From Herbidospora solisilvae (GTDB lineage Bacteria; Actinomycetota; Actinomycetes; Streptosporangiales; Streptosporangiaceae), in assembly GCF_009901565.1 (NCBI RefSeq), contig NZ_WXEW01000001.1, positions 1,240,001 through 1,304,000 on the forward strand: 64,000 bases of DNA, given 5' to 3'. The notes beneath the pieces were generated by a model. That model made no database searches. It was given only the letters and a program-made list of their open reading frames with translations, and was not told where the DNA came from. Shown here in pieces: positions 18,562 through 28,540 of the stretch; the stretch's first letter is position 1; each line of letters starts with the position of its first letter. The position numbers were made by a program, and so were the translations under genes.

Positions 18562-20673
18562 TCACCCGACTCCGGCCGTCTTCATGTCACGTACCTCGCG
18601 CTTGAGTTCCTTGATCTCGTCGCGCAGCCGGGCCGCGACCTCGAACTGCAGGTCGGCCGCCGCCGCGTGCATCTGCTCGGTCAGCGACTCGACCAGGGAT
18701 TCGAGCTGTGCCCGGGGCATCTCGCCCACGATCGCCTTGGCGTGCTGGCCCGCCTGGCGGGACTTCAGGCCCGGCACGGGAGCCTTGCCGCGCGACTGCT
18801 GACGACCCCCGCCGCCGAGCAGCTCGGCCGTGTCGGCGTCTTCGCGGTTCAGCGAGTCGAGGATGTCGGCGATCTTCTTGCGGAGCGGCTGGGGGTCGAT
18901 GCCGGCCGCCTCGTTGTAGGCGATCTGCTTGGCCCGGCGGCGGTTGGTCTCGTCGATCGCCCGCTCCATGCTGGGGGTGATCTTGTCGGCGTACATGTGG
19001 ACCTGGCCCGAGACGTTGCGGGCCGCTCGGCCGATCGTCTGGATCAGGGACGTCTCCGACCGGAGGAAGCCCTCCTTGTCGGCGTCGAGGATGGCCACCA
19101 GCGAGACCTCGGGCAGGTCGAGGCCTTCACGCAGAAGGTTGATGCCGACCAGGACGTCGAACTCGCCCACCCGCAGCTCGCGCAGCAGCTCGATGCGCCG
19201 CAGCGTGTCGACCTCGCTGTGCAGGTAGCGGACCCGGATGCCGTTCTCCAGCAGGTAGTCGGTCAGGTCTTCGGACATCTTCTTGGTCAGCGTGGTGACC
19301 AGGACCCGCTCGTCGCGCTCGGCGCGGGCGCGGATCTCCTCCATCAGGTCGTCGATCTGGCCCTTCGTGGGCTTGATCACGACCTCGGGGTCGACCAGGC
19401 CCGTCGGACGGATGACCAGCTCGACGAACTCGCCCTTCGAGCGGCCCATCTCGTAGGGGCCCGGCGTGGCCGACAGGTAGACCGTCTGGCCGATGCGCTC
19501 CAGGAACTCCTCCCACTTCAGCGGCCGGTTGTCCATCGCCGACGGCAGCCGGAACCCGTGGTCGACCAGGGTGCGCTTGCGGGAGGCGTCGCCCTCGTAC
19601 ATCGCGCCGATCTGCGGGACGGTCTGGTGGGACTCGTCGAGGACCAGCAGGAAGTCTTCGGGGAAGTAGTCGAGCAGGGTGTAGGGCGCCGAGCCGGCCT
19701 CGCGGCCGTCGATGTGGCGGGAGTAGTTCTCGATGCCGGAGCACGAGCCGATCTGGCGCATCATCTCGATGTCGTAGGTCGTGCGCATGCGCAGCCGCTG
19801 GGCCTCCAGCAGCTTGTTCTGGCCCTCCAGCTCGGCCAGGCGCTGCGACAACTCGGCCTCGATGCCGTTGATCGCGCGCTCCATGCGCTCGGGACCGGCC
19901 ACGTAGTGGGACGCCGGGAAGATGTAGAGCTCGTCGTCCTCGGTGATCACCTCACCCGTGAGCGGGTGGAGCGTGGCGAGCTTCTCGACCTCGTCGCCGA
20001 ACATCTCGATGCGGACGGCGAGTTCCTCGTACTGAGGGATGATCTCGATCGTGTCGCCGCGGACCCGGAAGGTGCCCCGGGTGAAGGCGAGGTCGTTGCG
20101 GGCGTACTGCATGTCGACCAGGCGGCGGAGCAGGCGGTCGCGCTCGATCTCCTGGCCGACCTTCAGGCGCAGCATGCGGTCGACGTATTCCTGCGGGGTG
20201 CCCAGGCCGTAGATGCACGACACCGAGGCGACCACGATCGTGTCGCGGCGGGTCAGCAGCGAGTTGGTGGCCGAGTGGCGCAGCCGCTCGACCTCCTCGT
20301 TGATCGAGGAGTCCTTCTCGATGTAGGTGTCGCTCTGCGGGACGTAGGCCTCGGGCTGGTAGTAGTCGTAGTAGCTGACGAAGTATTCGACCGCGTTGTT
20401 GGGCAGCATCTCGCGCAGCTCGTTGGCGAACTGGGCCGCGAGCGTCTTGTTGGGCTGCATCACCAGGGCGGGCCGCTGGAGCCTCTCCACCAGCCAGGCC
20501 ACGGTCGCGGTCTTACCGGTTCCGGTCGCGCCGAGGACGACGGTGTCCTTGTCGCCCGCGTTCACACGGCGCTCAAGGTCGGCGATGGCCGACGGCTGGT
20601 CACCGGACGGCGACATCTCTGTGACGACCTGGAAGGGCGCCACCTTGCGCTGCAAATCTGTTACCGGCCTCAC
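18562..20673 (-). CDS. uvrB: Excinuclease ABC subunit B
   Basis: A 703-residue helicase-like damage-verification subunit of nucleotide excision repair. It has Walker A GATGTGKT (near residue 47), the beta-hairpin region [16 protein letters not shown] as Walker B, helicase motif V/VI ([22 protein letters not shown]), and the C-terminal UvrB/UvrC-interaction helix pair ([15 protein letters not shown]). GTG is the predicted start; GGAGG is only one base upstream, which is unusually close. I see no LexA box of the GAAC-N4-GTTC type in the 166 bases before it. Confidence 0.97.
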   Translation of the reverse strand: MRPVTDLQRKVAPFQVVTEMSPSGDQPSAIADLERRVNAGDKDTVVLGATGTGKTATVAWLVERLQRPALVMQPNKTLAAQFANELREMLPNNAVEYFVSYYDYYQPEAYVPQSDTYIEKDSSINEEVERLRHSATNSLLTRRDTIVVASVSCIYGLGTPQEYVDRMLRLKVGQEIERDRLLRRLVDMQYARNDLAFTRGTFRVRGDTIEIIPQYEELAVRIEMFGDEVEKLATLHPLTGEVITEDDELYIFPASHYVAGPERMERAINGIEAELSQRLAELEGQNKLLEAQRLRMRTTYDIEMMRQIGSCSGIENYSRHIDGREAGSAPYTLLDYFPEDFLLVLDESHQTVPQIGAMYEGDASRKRTLVDHGFRLPSAMDNRPLKWEEFLERIGQTVYLSATPGPYEMGRSKGEFVELVIRPTGLVDPEVVIKPTKGQIDDLMEEIRARAERDERVLVTTLTKKMSEDLTDYLLENGIRVRYLHSEVDTLRRIELLRELRVGEFDVLVGINLLREGLDLPEVSLVAILDADKEGFLRSETSLIQTIGRAARNVSGQVHMYADKITPSMERAIDETNRRRAKQIAYNEAAGIDPQPLRKKIADILDSLNREDADTAELLGGGGRQQSRGKAPVPGLKSRQAGQHAKAIVGEMPRAQLESLVESLTEQMHAAAADLQFEVAARLRDEIKELKREVRDMKTAGVG

Positions 20674-20839
20674 GCCTCCATAACCTACGCGCCCCCACCG
20701 ACAATTCCGGGGTCACCCGTTTGCAAGCGGGCGGCAAGTCAGCATCGTTAGGTTACGTTCGCACCAGGTTGGGGAACCCGGCGGCACGAACCGGCCGTTG
20801 AAGCGATCAACCGTCACAAATTAGTAGGAGCCTCCTGAA

Positions 20840-21613
20840 ATGGTCTTCCGCAAGCTCATGGCCGCCTTCGGCGCCGGCGTCGAGGTCGACACCATCCTCG
20901 CCACCTCGACCGTCCGTCCCGGCGACACCCTCTCCGGCCAGGTCAACTTCGTGGGTGGCGGCAGCGACTACAACGTCGAGGGCATCTTCATCGACTTCAC
21001 CGCCGTCGTCGAGGTCGAGAGCGGCGACAGCGAGTACAACGCCACCTACAGCTTCCTGCGCCAGCAGGTGGCCGGCCCGTTCCACCTGACCGCCGGCGCC
21101 CGCCACTCCGCGCCGTTCCAGATCCCGGTCCCGTGGGAGACCCCGATCAGCGCCATCGGCGGCCACCCGCTGCGCGGCATGAAGCTCGGCGTGAAGACCG
21201 AACTGTCCCTCGCCGGCGCCCTCGACAAGGGCGACCTCGACCCGCTGTTCGTCACCCCGCTCCCCATCCAGGAGCACCTGATCATGGCGCTCGACCGCCA
21301 GGGTTTCCGGTTCAGCAAGGCCGACCTCGAGCGCGGCACCCTCCAGGGCTCGCGCATGCCGTTCTTCCAGGAGATCGAGTACTACGCCGGCCCGCAGTGG
21401 AGCCGCCACTTCAACGCCCTCGAACTGACCTTCATCACCAACCCCCACTCGATGGACGTCATCCTGGAGGCCGACAAGCGCGGCGGCTTCATGAGCTCCA
21501 GCCACGACACCTACAACCGCTTCACGGTGCCCCTCAACGGCAACCTGAACGCGGCGGAGCAGGCCCTCAACAACGGCCTCCACCAGATGGCCCAGCGCCG
21601 CGGCTGGTTCTAA
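20840..21613 (+). CDS. Spo0M-like arrestin-fold sporulation protein
   Basis: A 257-residue protein of the SpoOM family (arrestin-like beta-sandwich). Typical parts are the N-terminal VFRKLMAAFGAGVEVDTIL, then VRPGDTLSGQVNFVGG, and the late segment LTFITNPHSMDVILEADKRGG. In Bacillus, Spo0M affects the sporulation phosphorelay and cell division; in actinobacteria the role is unclear. ATG at 20840 follows a strong TAGGAGCCTCC ribosome site. It diverges from uvrB. Confidence 0.9.
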   Translation: MVFRKLMAAFGAGVEVDTILATSTVRPGDTLSGQVNFVGGGSDYNVEGIFIDFTAVVEVESGDSEYNATYSFLRQQVAGPFHLTAGARHSAPFQIPVPWETPISAIGGHPLRGMKLGVKTELSLAGALDKGDLDPLFVTPLPIQEHLIMALDRQGFRFSKADLERGTLQGSRMPFFQEIEYYAGPQWSRHFNALELTFITNPHSMDVILEADKRGGFMSSSHDTYNRFTVPLNGNLNAAEQALNNGLHQMAQRRGWF

Positions 21614-21633
21614 AGACTTCGGTTCGTCGGTAC

Positions 21634-21655
21634 GGCTTCCGCGGGGGCGGAGGCC
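21634..21655 (+). terminator. Hairpin terminator after the Spo0M gene
   Basis: Nine-base arms (21634-21642 and 21647-21655, one G-T pair) with a GGGG loop, about 20 bases past the TAA. It is followed by GTTCT only. It lies in the convergent gap with coaE and could serve both strands. Confidence 0.45.
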
Positions 21656-21709
21656 GTTCTCCGTCCCAGCCGGGCGTCCGGCTCGGCAGCAACCGCCCGG
21701 GACCCGGCC

Positions 21710-22297
21710 TCAGCCTGACGTCAGCCGGGCCCACACCTCGTCGATCTGGCGGTCGAGCTCGTCGAGCGCCCCGTTGTTGTCGATCACGAAGTCGGCGACC
21801 GCCAGCCGCTCCTCCCGCGTCGCCTGTGCCGCGATCCGGGCCCGGGCGTCGGCCTCGGACATCCTCCGACTCTCCCCCAGCCGCCTGATCCGGACCTCGT
21901 CGGCCGTGTCGACGACGATCACCTTGTCGAAGGTGGGAGCCAGCTTGTTCTCCGCCAGGAGCGGCACGTCGTAGACCACCAGGCCATCCTCCGGCACGTC
22001 GTCCAGAAGTTCCTGGACACGCGCGCCGACCTTCGGGTGCACGATCCCGTTGAGGATCGCCAGCCGGTCCGCGTCGGAGAAGACGATCGAGCCCAGCTTC
22101 TCCCGGTCGAGCGAGCCGTCGGCGCGCAGCACGTCCTCGCCGAAGGCCGCGACGATCTCGGCCAGCCCTTCGGTCCCCGGCTCGACGACCTCCCGGGCGA
22201 TCTTGTCGGCGTCGATCACGACCGCGCCGCGCTCGCCCAGCCGCCGGCTGACCTCGCTCTTGCCCGACCCGATGCCGCCGGTGAGCCCGATCCTCAC
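21710..22297 (-). CDS. coaE: Dephospho-CoA kinase
   Basis: A 195-residue kinase that adds the 3' phosphate in the last step of coenzyme A synthesis. The P-loop [17 protein letters not shown] starts at residue 5, followed by [12 protein letters not shown] and the LLAENKL and [14 protein letters not shown] lid region. The GTG start overlaps the GNAT gene's TGA stop (GTGA), which decides the start although the frame is open further upstream. Confidence 0.96.
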   Translation of the reverse strand: MRIGLTGGIGSGKSEVSRRLGERGAVVIDADKIAREVVEPGTEGLAEIVAAFGEDVLRADGSLDREKLGSIVFSDADRLAILNGIVHPKVGARVQELLDDVPEDGLVVYDVPLLAENKLAPTFDKVIVVDTADEVRIRRLGESRRMSEADARARIAAQATREERLAVADFVIDNNGALDELDRQIDEVWARLTSG

Positions 22298-22791
22298 GGC
22301 TCGACGACCCGTCGCATGTGCACCATCGTCAGATGGTCCTGCACCCGTTCGCGACGGGTCTCCCCATAGCCGAGACGCTTGTAGAGGCGCAGGTTGGCGT
22401 CGGACAGATGGCCGGTGAACAGGTCGAAGGCGCGGACGTCGGGGTGCTCCGCGGCCACCCGCTCGTGCAGAGCCTCCAGCAGGGCGGTGCCGATGCCCTC
22501 GCCCTGGCGGTCGGGGGCCACGACCAGGCGCCCGACGACGCAGGCCCGGCCGGTGCCCGTGCCGGGGGTCACGTCGGCGACCAGGCCGCGGACGGCCCCC
22601 ACGACGCGGCCGTCGTCGACGGCCTTGAGCACGACGGCGCTCTCGACGGCCTTGCGGAGTTGTTCCAGCGACTCGACCAGCGGGGCGATGAAGGGGTCGC
22701 CGTAGAGCTGGGCCTCGCTGACGTAGGCGGCGCGCTGGAGGGTGAGGATCTCCCCGGCGTCGAGAGACTCGGCGCGCTCGATGATGACCAT
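22294..22791 (-). CDS. GNAT-family N-acetyltransferase
   Basis: A 165-residue acetyltransferase. The acetyl-CoA pyrophosphate-binding motif [11 protein letters not shown] follows the beta-strand [10 protein letters not shown] near residues 85-100, and the end ([19 protein letters not shown]) is the usual GNAT C-terminus. The acceptor is unknown. It is coupled to coaE by a four-base overlap. Confidence 0.88.
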   Translation of the reverse strand: MVIIERAESLDAGEILTLQRAAYVSEAQLYGDPFIAPLVESLEQLRKAVESAVVLKAVDDGRVVGAVRGLVADVTPGTGTGRACVVGRLVVAPDRQGEGIGTALLEALHERVAAEHPDVRAFDLFTGHLSDANLRLYKRLGYGETRRERVQDHLTMVHMRRVVEP

Positions 22792-22842
22792 CGCGCCACA
22801 CTACCGGGCCGGGCGCCTTTACAAAGTAGATCCTGAACAGGG

Positions 22843-22877
22843 AAACAAAAGGCCCCGCCACCGAGGTGGACGGGGCC
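22843..22877 (-). terminator. Intrinsic terminator of rpsA
   Basis: A 12-bp GC stem (22851-22862 with 22865-22877, one bulged base) followed on the minus strand by TTTTGTTT. This is the most classical T-tailed terminator in the window. It lies 14 bases beyond the rpsA stop. Confidence 0.85.
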
Positions 22878-22891
22878 CTTCGTCGAGCTAC

Positions 22892-24358
22892 TTAGCTCTG
22901 GCCACCCGCGAGCTTCTCGCGGAGAGCGGCCAGCGCCTCGTCGGAGGCGAGAGCGCCACCGGTCGACTGGCTGGTCGTCTGGGTCTCGCCGCTGTAGGAC
23001 GACGGCGCGGCCTCGCTGGCCTCGGCGTCTTCGGCGCGGGCCTGCTCGACCTGCTTCTTGTGCGCCTCGAAGCGGGCCTGGGCCTCGGCGTACTGCCGCT
23101 CCCACTCCTCGCGCTGCTTGTCGAAGCCCTCGAGCCACTCGCCGGTCTCGGCGTCGAAGCCCTCGGGGTAGATGTAGTTGCCCTGGTCGTCGTAGGTCGC
23201 GGCCATGCCGTAGAGGGTCGGGTCGAACTCGACGTCGACGCCGGCGCCCTCGTTGGCCTGCTTGAGCGACAGGCTGATCCGACGACGGTCGAGGTCGATG
23301 TCGATGATCTTCACGAAGATCTCGTCGCCGACCTGGACGACCTGCTCCGGGATCTCCACGTGGCGCTCGGCCAGCTCGGAGATGTGGACCAGGCCCTCGA
23401 TGCCCTCCTCGACCCGGACGAACGCGCCGAACGGCACCAGCTTGGTGACGCGGCCGGGCACGACCTGGCCGATCTGGTGGGTGCGGGCGAACTGCTGCCA
23501 CGGGTCTTCCTGGGTCGCCTTGAGCGACAGGGAGACGCGCTCGCGCTCCATGTCGACGTCGAGGACCTCGACCGTGACCTCCTGGCCGACCTCGACGACC
23601 TCGGAGGGGTGGTCGATGTGCTTCCAGGACAGCTCGGACACGTGGACCAGACCGTCGACGCCGCCAAGGTCGACGAAGGCGCCGAAGTTGACGATCGAGG
23701 ACACGACGCCCTTGCGGACCTGGCCCTTCTGGAGGGTGTTGAGGAAGGTCTGGCGGACCTCGGACTGGGTCTGCTCCAGCCAGGCACGGCGCGACAGAAC
23801 CACGTTGTTGCGGTTCTTGTCGAGCTCTATGATCTTGGCCTCGAGTTCACGGCCGACGTAGGGCTGCAGGTCGCGCACGCGGCGCATCTCGACCAGGGAC
23901 GCCGGGAGGAAGCCACGCAGGCCGATGTCGAGGATGAGACCACCCTTGACAACTTCGATGACCGTGCCGGTGACGATGCCGTCCTCGTCCTTGATCTTCT
24001 CGATCGTGCCCCAGGCGCGCTCGTACTGGGCGCGCTTCTTGGACAGGATCAGACGGCCTTCCTTGTCCTCCTTCTGGAGAACCAGGGCCTCGACGTGCTC
24101 GCCGACCTCGACGACCTCAGCGGGGTCGACGTCGTGCTTGATCGAAAGCTCGCGCGAGGGGATGACACCCTCGGTCTTGTAGCCGATGTCGAGCAAGACC
24201 TCGTCTCGATCGACCTTGACGACGGTGCCTTCGACGATGTCGCCATCGTTGAAGTACTTGATGGTCTCGTCGATCGCGGCGAGGAAGGCCTCCTCGGAAC
24301 CGATGTCGTTGACCGCTACCTGCGGGGTGTTCGAGGTGGCCTCAGTGCTGCTCGTCAT
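22892..24358 (-). CDS. rpsA: 30S ribosomal protein S1
   Basis: A 488-residue RNA-binding protein with four S1 (OB-fold) repeats. They begin near residues 36 (GDIVEGTVVKVD), 120 (GIVTGTVIEVVKG), 210 (RKGVVSSIVNFGAFVD) and 295 (VPGRVTKLVPFGAFVR). A Glu/Gln-rich tail of ~110 residues ending in ALREKLAGGQS follows. Actinobacterial S1 has four repeats rather than the six of E. coli, so the length is normal. S1 helps mRNA bind the small subunit. ATG 24358 is chosen; only a weak GGAG lies upstream. Confidence 0.97.
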   Translation of the reverse strand: MTSSTEATSNTPQVAVNDIGSEEAFLAAIDETIKYFNDGDIVEGTVVKVDRDEVLLDIGYKTEGVIPSRELSIKHDVDPAEVVEVGEHVEALVLQKEDKEGRLILSKKRAQYERAWGTIEKIKDEDGIVTGTVIEVVKGGLILDIGLRGFLPASLVEMRRVRDLQPYVGRELEAKIIELDKNRNNVVLSRRAWLEQTQSEVRQTFLNTLQKGQVRKGVVSSIVNFGAFVDLGGVDGLVHVSELSWKHIDHPSEVVEVGQEVTVEVLDVDMERERVSLSLKATQEDPWQQFARTHQIGQVVPGRVTKLVPFGAFVRVEEGIEGLVHISELAERHVEIPEQVVQVGDEIFVKIIDIDLDRRRISLSLKQANEGAGVDVEFDPTLYGMAATYDDQGNYIYPEGFDAETGEWLEGFDKQREEWERQYAEAQARFEAHKKQVEQARAEDAEASEAAPSSYSGETQTTSQSTGGALASDEALAALREKLAGGQS

Positions 24359-24496
24359 GTGTGGAATTGCTCCGAACCGGACAGATGTCGTTGTGTCGAG
24401 GCGCAGCAGGCCTGCTTCGTTCAAGCCGGGGATCAGGATTGAGCGAGCGCGAGCCCGCTCCCTTCGAGGCGCGCGCGAGCCCACAGCGCAGCGATC

Positions 24497-24525
24497 AGCA
24501 TATGAGACCAGGCGAGCGGGGTCAA
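24497..24525 (-). promoter_or_regulatory. Strong sigma-70-type promoter of rpsA
   Basis: TTGACC (-35, 24520-24525 on the minus strand), a 17-base spacer and TATGCT (-10, 24497-24502). This is the closest match to the consensus seen in the window. The transcript would start near 24490 and carry a leader of about 130 bases before the rpsA ATG, long enough for S1 autoregulation, though I identify no specific fold. Confidence 0.75.
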
Positions 24526-24546
24526 TCCGGAGGCCCGGGACGCAGC

Positions 24547-25659
24547 TTAATAGTAGATAACCTTTTTGCCACGCTTTGACGCAACTTTGGCGCGAAGTTG
24601 GCGCGGCACAGAGAGAGTCTCCGGGTCGCCGTCGGCCGTGTAGCGCTCGCCGGGGTGCTCGTCGAGCCACTTGAGCCAGTAGGTCGAGCACCACTTGCGG
24701 CAGTCGCCGGCCAGCCCGTTCGACTGGATCCGCTGGATCTGACGGGCGTCGTAGCCCTTGGCGAAGGGCGACTTCGACGGTTCGGCCCCGGCCAGGAACA
24801 CGCCCTCGTACCGGTACTCGTCGCCGTCCCACGACCCGCCGCGGCCCAGCGACCCCTTCCGGGGGCGGGAGCCGAACGGAAGGGCGAACGTGGAGAAATC
24901 TTCCACTCCCAGTTGCCTGAGCAGCCGCTCGCCCCGGACGATCTGCTCGCTGACCTTCTTGTTGGACAGGCTCCGCAGGTCCTTGTGGGCGTAGGTGTGG
25001 TTGGCCACCTCGAAGCCGTGGTCCATCAGCCACCGCACCCCCGCCTTCTGGGCGTCCGTGCCCTTGAGGCCGAAGGGCTCGCGGTTGACGTAGAAGGTGG
25101 CGACCGGACGGAAAGAGGAGTACTTCTTGGCCACCGCGAGGATGATCTCGACGGCGGTGTCCTTCGCCGGGAGCCCGTCGGCGCCGAGCGCGAAGTGGCT
25201 GGGGTTGCCGTCGTCGAAGGTGAGCACGACCGGGTGGGCCCCGGCGGCGACGTCCATCCGGCCCTCGACGAACTCGGCCGCGGTGACGGGCACGTAGCCG
25301 GCCCGCGCCAGCCGCTCCAGCTCCACCCGTAACTGCTTGGGGGTGCGGTCGATGGAGGCGCTGCGGTCCCAGCGGATGCGGTGGTACATGAGCACCGGCA
25401 CGAGCCCGACCTCGTTGGCCTTCGCCTTCCGGGCCGACTCCTCGGTGGCCTTCACGGGGGCGGGCAGCGCGAACCCGGGTAACACGGGCTGGGGCGGGGC
25501 CTCTTGGCTCTGCTCGGGCTTCTTCAGGGCCTCGGTGTGGGGCACGCCGCCGCGGGGCGGAGCGGCCGGTCCGTGCATGAGCGAGAGCGCGATCAAGCCC
25601 AGCGTGACCACCACGACGTTGGCCACACCGGTCAGGGAGACAACCTTCCGCACAATCAT
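24547..25659 (-). CDS. Membrane-anchored polysaccharide deacetylase (CE4)
   Basis: A 370-residue protein with an N-terminal signal anchor (about residues 8-28), a Pro-rich linker and a NodB-homology domain. The catalytic motifs are TFDDGN (base Asp plus metal Asp) near residue 150 and ANHTYAH (metal-binding His pair) near 220; ALPFG is the third motif. Such enzymes remove acetyl groups from peptidoglycan or other N-acetylated glycans outside the membrane. VPVLMYHRI at the domain start is typical of the PgdA-like group. The ATG start codes M-I-V-R-K. Confidence 0.9.
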   Translation of the reverse strand: MIVRKVVSLTGVANVVVVTLGLIALSLMHGPAAPPRGGVPHTEALKKPEQSQEAPPQPVLPGFALPAPVKATEESARKAKANEVGLVPVLMYHRIRWDRSASIDRTPKQLRVELERLARAGYVPVTAAEFVEGRMDVAAGAHPVVLTFDDGNPSHFALGADGLPAKDTAVEIILAVAKKYSSFRPVATFYVNREPFGLKGTDAQKAGVRWLMDHGFEVANHTYAHKDLRSLSNKKVSEQIVRGERLLRQLGVEDFSTFALPFGSRPRKGSLGRGGSWDGDEYRYEGVFLAGAEPSKSPFAKGYDARQIQRIQSNGLAGDCRKWCSTYWLKWLDEHPGERYTADGDPETLSVPRQLRAKVASKRGKKVIYY

Positions 25660-25787
25660 CTGACCCTAGTCGTGATCACGTTCCAGAAGGAGGCGAAAGG
25701 CCCACATAGCCCGTCTCGGGGCGAGGCGGGCGCGCCCGGTCGGCACCGGGAGCGGCGCGAACCGGGGGCGGTGGCCGGCGCCGGGCA

Positions 25788-25806
25788 GGCGGAGCCGTAA
25801 CGGAAA
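25788..25806 (+). repeat. Half copy of the 53.2-kb inverted-repeat element
   Basis: The 19-base end sequence GGCGGAGCCGTAACGGAAA is identical to 53388-53406. The 75 or so bases before it (from CCCGTCTCGG at 25710) have the same GGCGCCGG- and CGGCG-rich texture and the same order of blocks as the right half of that element. No opposing left arm is found here. It ends seven bases before the polA stop codon. Confidence 0.6.
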
Positions 25807-25813
25807 GAAGTTT

Positions 25814-28489
25814 CTAGTGGCCGGCGTCTTCCCAGTTGGGGCCGACGCCGACCGAGACGTCGAGGGGCACGGTCAGTTCGTAGGCCGCGGCCATCTCCTT
25901 CACGACGACCTGGCGGAGGTCGTCGAGCTCGCCGGGGTGGACCTCGAAGACGAGTTCGTCGTGGACCTGGAGGAGCATGCGGGAGCGCATGCCGGCGATG
26001 GCCCGCTGCACGTTGAGCATCGCCACCTTGATGATGTCGGCGGCGCTGCCCTGGATGGGGGCGTTGAGGGCCATGCGCTCGGCCATCTCGCGGCGCTGGC
26101 GGTTGTCGCTCGTCAGGTCGGGCAGGTAGCGGCGGCGGCCGAGGATGGTGGAGGTGTAGCCGTCGGTGCGGGCCTGGGCGACGATGTCGTTGAGGAAGTC
26201 GCGGATGCCGCCGAACTCCTCGAAGTATTCGTCTTTCAGGGCGCGGGCCTCGGCCACCGGGATGTTGAGCTGGCCCGAGAGGCCGAAGTCGCTCAGGCCG
26301 TAGGCCAGGCCGTAGTTCATCGCCTTGATCTTGGCGCGCATCTCGCCCGTGACCGCCTCTGGCGTGGTGTCGAAGACCTTGGCGGCGGTGGCGGCGTGGA
26401 AGTCGTGGCCCGAGCCGAAGGCCTCGATCAGCGAGCGGTCGCCGCTCAGGTGGGCCATGATGCGCAGCTCGATCTGGCTGTAGTCGGCCGTCAGCAGGGT
26501 CTCGTAGCCGGGGCCGACCACGAAGCCCTTGCGGATGCGGCGGCCCTCGGAGGTGCGGATCGGGATGTTCTGGAGGTTCGGCTTCTCCGAGGACAGGCGG
26601 CCGGTCGCGGCGATGATCTGGTTGAACGTGGTGTGGATGCGGCCGTCGTCGGCGATCTCCTTGATCAGGCCCTCGACCGTGGTGCGCAGCTTCTGCTGGT
26701 CGCGGTGGCGGAGCATGATCGTGGGGAGCTCGTGCTCGGTCTGGGTGGCCAGCCAGGCGAGCTGGTCGGCGTCGGTGCTGTAGCCGGTCTTGATCTTCTT
26801 GGTCTTCGGCAGGTTGAGCCGCTCGAAGAAGATCTCCTGGAGCTGCTTGGGCGAGCCGAGGTTGAACTGCTCCCCCACCGCCGCGTGGGCGGCGTCGACG
26901 GCCATCTTCACGGCGGCGGCGAACTCGGCCTCCAGCGCGGCGAGGTATTGGGCGTCGGCGGCGATGCCGGCCCTCTCGATCTCGGCCAGCACCCGGACCA
27001 GCGGGAGCTCGACCTCGGTCACCAGGCGGGCGCCGCCGCGCTGGGACAGGTGGTTCTCCAGGGCCTCGGCCAGGTCGAGCACGGCCACGGCCTTCATCGC
27101 CAGGTCGCGGGCGGCGGTGTCGTCGGCGTCGTCGAACAGGCTGGTCTGGCCGTTGGCCTCGGCGGTGTTCTCAAGGGTGCGGTGGAGGTAGCGCAGCACC
27201 AGGTCGTCGAGCGGGAACGAGCGCTGGCCGGGCATCGCCAGGTAGGCGGCCAGGGCGGTGTCGCAGGTGAGGCCGCGCAGGTCGAGGCCCTGCGCCCACA
27301 GGCCGAGCAGCGGGCCCTTGCTGTCGTGGACGGCCTTCTCGATCGTCTCGTCGGCCAGCCAGGCGGCCAGGTCGGCCTCGTCGTCGGCGGTCAGCCGGGT
27401 CAGGTCGAGGTAGGCGGCCGAGCCGCCGGCCGCCGCGAAGGCCATGGCGTCGATGCGGCCGGTGCCGCTGCCCCACGCCCCGGCGAAGGCCAGGCCGGTG
27501 CGGCCGGCCGGGAGCGCGCCGAGCCAGGCGGCCACGCCGCCGGGCTGAAGGGTGACGATGTCGGCCTCGAAGCCCCCCTGGACCTCGGGCTCGGCCGTGC
27601 CGAGCACCTTGAACAGGCGCTCGCGCAGCTCGCCCCGGATCTGGAGGCTGTCCAGAAGCTTGTTGATCTCCTCGCGGTCCCACTGGCCCATGGTCAGGGC
27701 GGCCGGCTCGACGTCGATGGCGACGTCGCGGCGCAGCTCGGTGAGCATGCGGTTGTGGATGACCTGGCCGAGGTGCTCGCGCAGCTTGTCGCCGACCTTG
27801 CCCTTGACCTCGTCGGCCCGGCGCACCAGCTCGTCGAGCGAGCCGAACTCGCTGATCCACTTGGTCGCGGTCTTCTCCCCCACGCTGGGGATGGACGGCA
27901 GGTTGTCGCTGGGGTCGCCGCGCAGGGCGGCGAAGTCGGGATACTGGTTCGGCGTCAGGCCGTATTTCTCGGCGACGGCCTCGGGGGTGAACCGGGTCAT
28001 GTCGCTGATGCCCCGGCGGGTCATCAAAACGGTGACCTTCGTGTCGACGAGCTGGAGCGCGTCACGGTCGCCGGTGACGATCAAAACGTCCATGCCCTCG
28101 CCGGCGGCGCGGGTGGCCAGGGTGGCGATCAGGTCGTCGGCCTCGAAGCCCGCCAGGGACAGGTGGGGCACCTTGAGGGTGTCGAGCAGCTCGTGGATCA
28201 GCAGCATCTGGCCGCGGAAGTCTTCGGGCGTCTCGGACCGGTTGGCCTTGTAGTCGGCGAAGGCCTCGTGACGGAAGGTCGGCTCGCTGCGGTCGAAGCA
28301 GACCACCAGGTGGGTGGGCGTCTCGTCGCGCAGGATGTTGGTCAGCATCGACAGGAAGCCGTAGACCGCCTCGGTGTGCTGGCCGTCGGTCGTCATGAGG
28401 TTGGCGTCCTTCAGCGCGTAGAACGCCCGGTAGGCCAGCGAGTGGCCGTCCAGCAGCAGCAAACGGGGGGTCTCTTCGGTCTTCGGCAC
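25814..28489 (-). CDS. polA: DNA polymerase I
   Basis: An 891-residue family A polymerase for Okazaki-fragment processing and repair. The N-terminal 5' nuclease domain (residues 1 to ~290) carries LLLDGHSLAYRAFYAL and DRDALQLVD. The middle 3'-5' exonuclease-like domain is degenerate: the D-x-E motif is not visible, as is usual in actinobacterial Pol I, so proofreading is probably absent. Polymerase motifs are DYSQIELR (A, ~665), the O-helix RAKIKAMNYGLAYG (B) and VHDELVFE (C, ~841). GTG at 28489 is the start. Confidence 0.98.
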   Translation of the reverse strand: MPKTEETPRLLLLDGHSLAYRAFYALKDANLMTTDGQHTEAVYGFLSMLTNILRDETPTHLVVCFDRSEPTFRHEAFADYKANRSETPEDFRGQMLLIHELLDTLKVPHLSLAGFEADDLIATLATRAAGEGMDVLIVTGDRDALQLVDTKVTVLMTRRGISDMTRFTPEAVAEKYGLTPNQYPDFAALRGDPSDNLPSIPSVGEKTATKWISEFGSLDELVRRADEVKGKVGDKLREHLGQVIHNRMLTELRRDVAIDVEPAALTMGQWDREEINKLLDSLQIRGELRERLFKVLGTAEPEVQGGFEADIVTLQPGGVAAWLGALPAGRTGLAFAGAWGSGTGRIDAMAFAAAGGSAAYLDLTRLTADDEADLAAWLADETIEKAVHDSKGPLLGLWAQGLDLRGLTCDTALAAYLAMPGQRSFPLDDLVLRYLHRTLENTAEANGQTSLFDDADDTAARDLAMKAVAVLDLAEALENHLSQRGGARLVTEVELPLVRVLAEIERAGIAADAQYLAALEAEFAAAVKMAVDAAHAAVGEQFNLGSPKQLQEIFFERLNLPKTKKIKTGYSTDADQLAWLATQTEHELPTIMLRHRDQQKLRTTVEGLIKEIADDGRIHTTFNQIIAATGRLSSEKPNLQNIPIRTSEGRRIRKGFVVGPGYETLLTADYSQIELRIMAHLSGDRSLIEAFGSGHDFHAATAAKVFDTTPEAVTGEMRAKIKAMNYGLAYGLSDFGLSGQLNIPVAEARALKDEYFEEFGGIRDFLNDIVAQARTDGYTSTILGRRRYLPDLTSDNRQRREMAERMALNAPIQGSAADIIKVAMLNVQRAIAGMRSRMLLQVHDELVFEVHPGELDDLRQVVVKEMAAAYELTVPLDVSVGVGPNWEDAGH

Positions 28490-28540
28490 GCTCAGAGCCT
28501 AGTCTCCCCCTACGACAGAACCACCCGGAAAGGAAGAGCC

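Noticed and set aside
20674-20839. A LexA (SOS) box before uvrB
   Set aside because: I looked for a GAAC-N4-GTTC type palindrome and found none in the 166 bases.
25817-28540. An open frame of about 900 codons antisense to polA, continuous with the thioesterase
   Set aside because: polA is unmistakable. The thioesterase has its own TTG start with a ribosome site, so the upstream part is a shadow.
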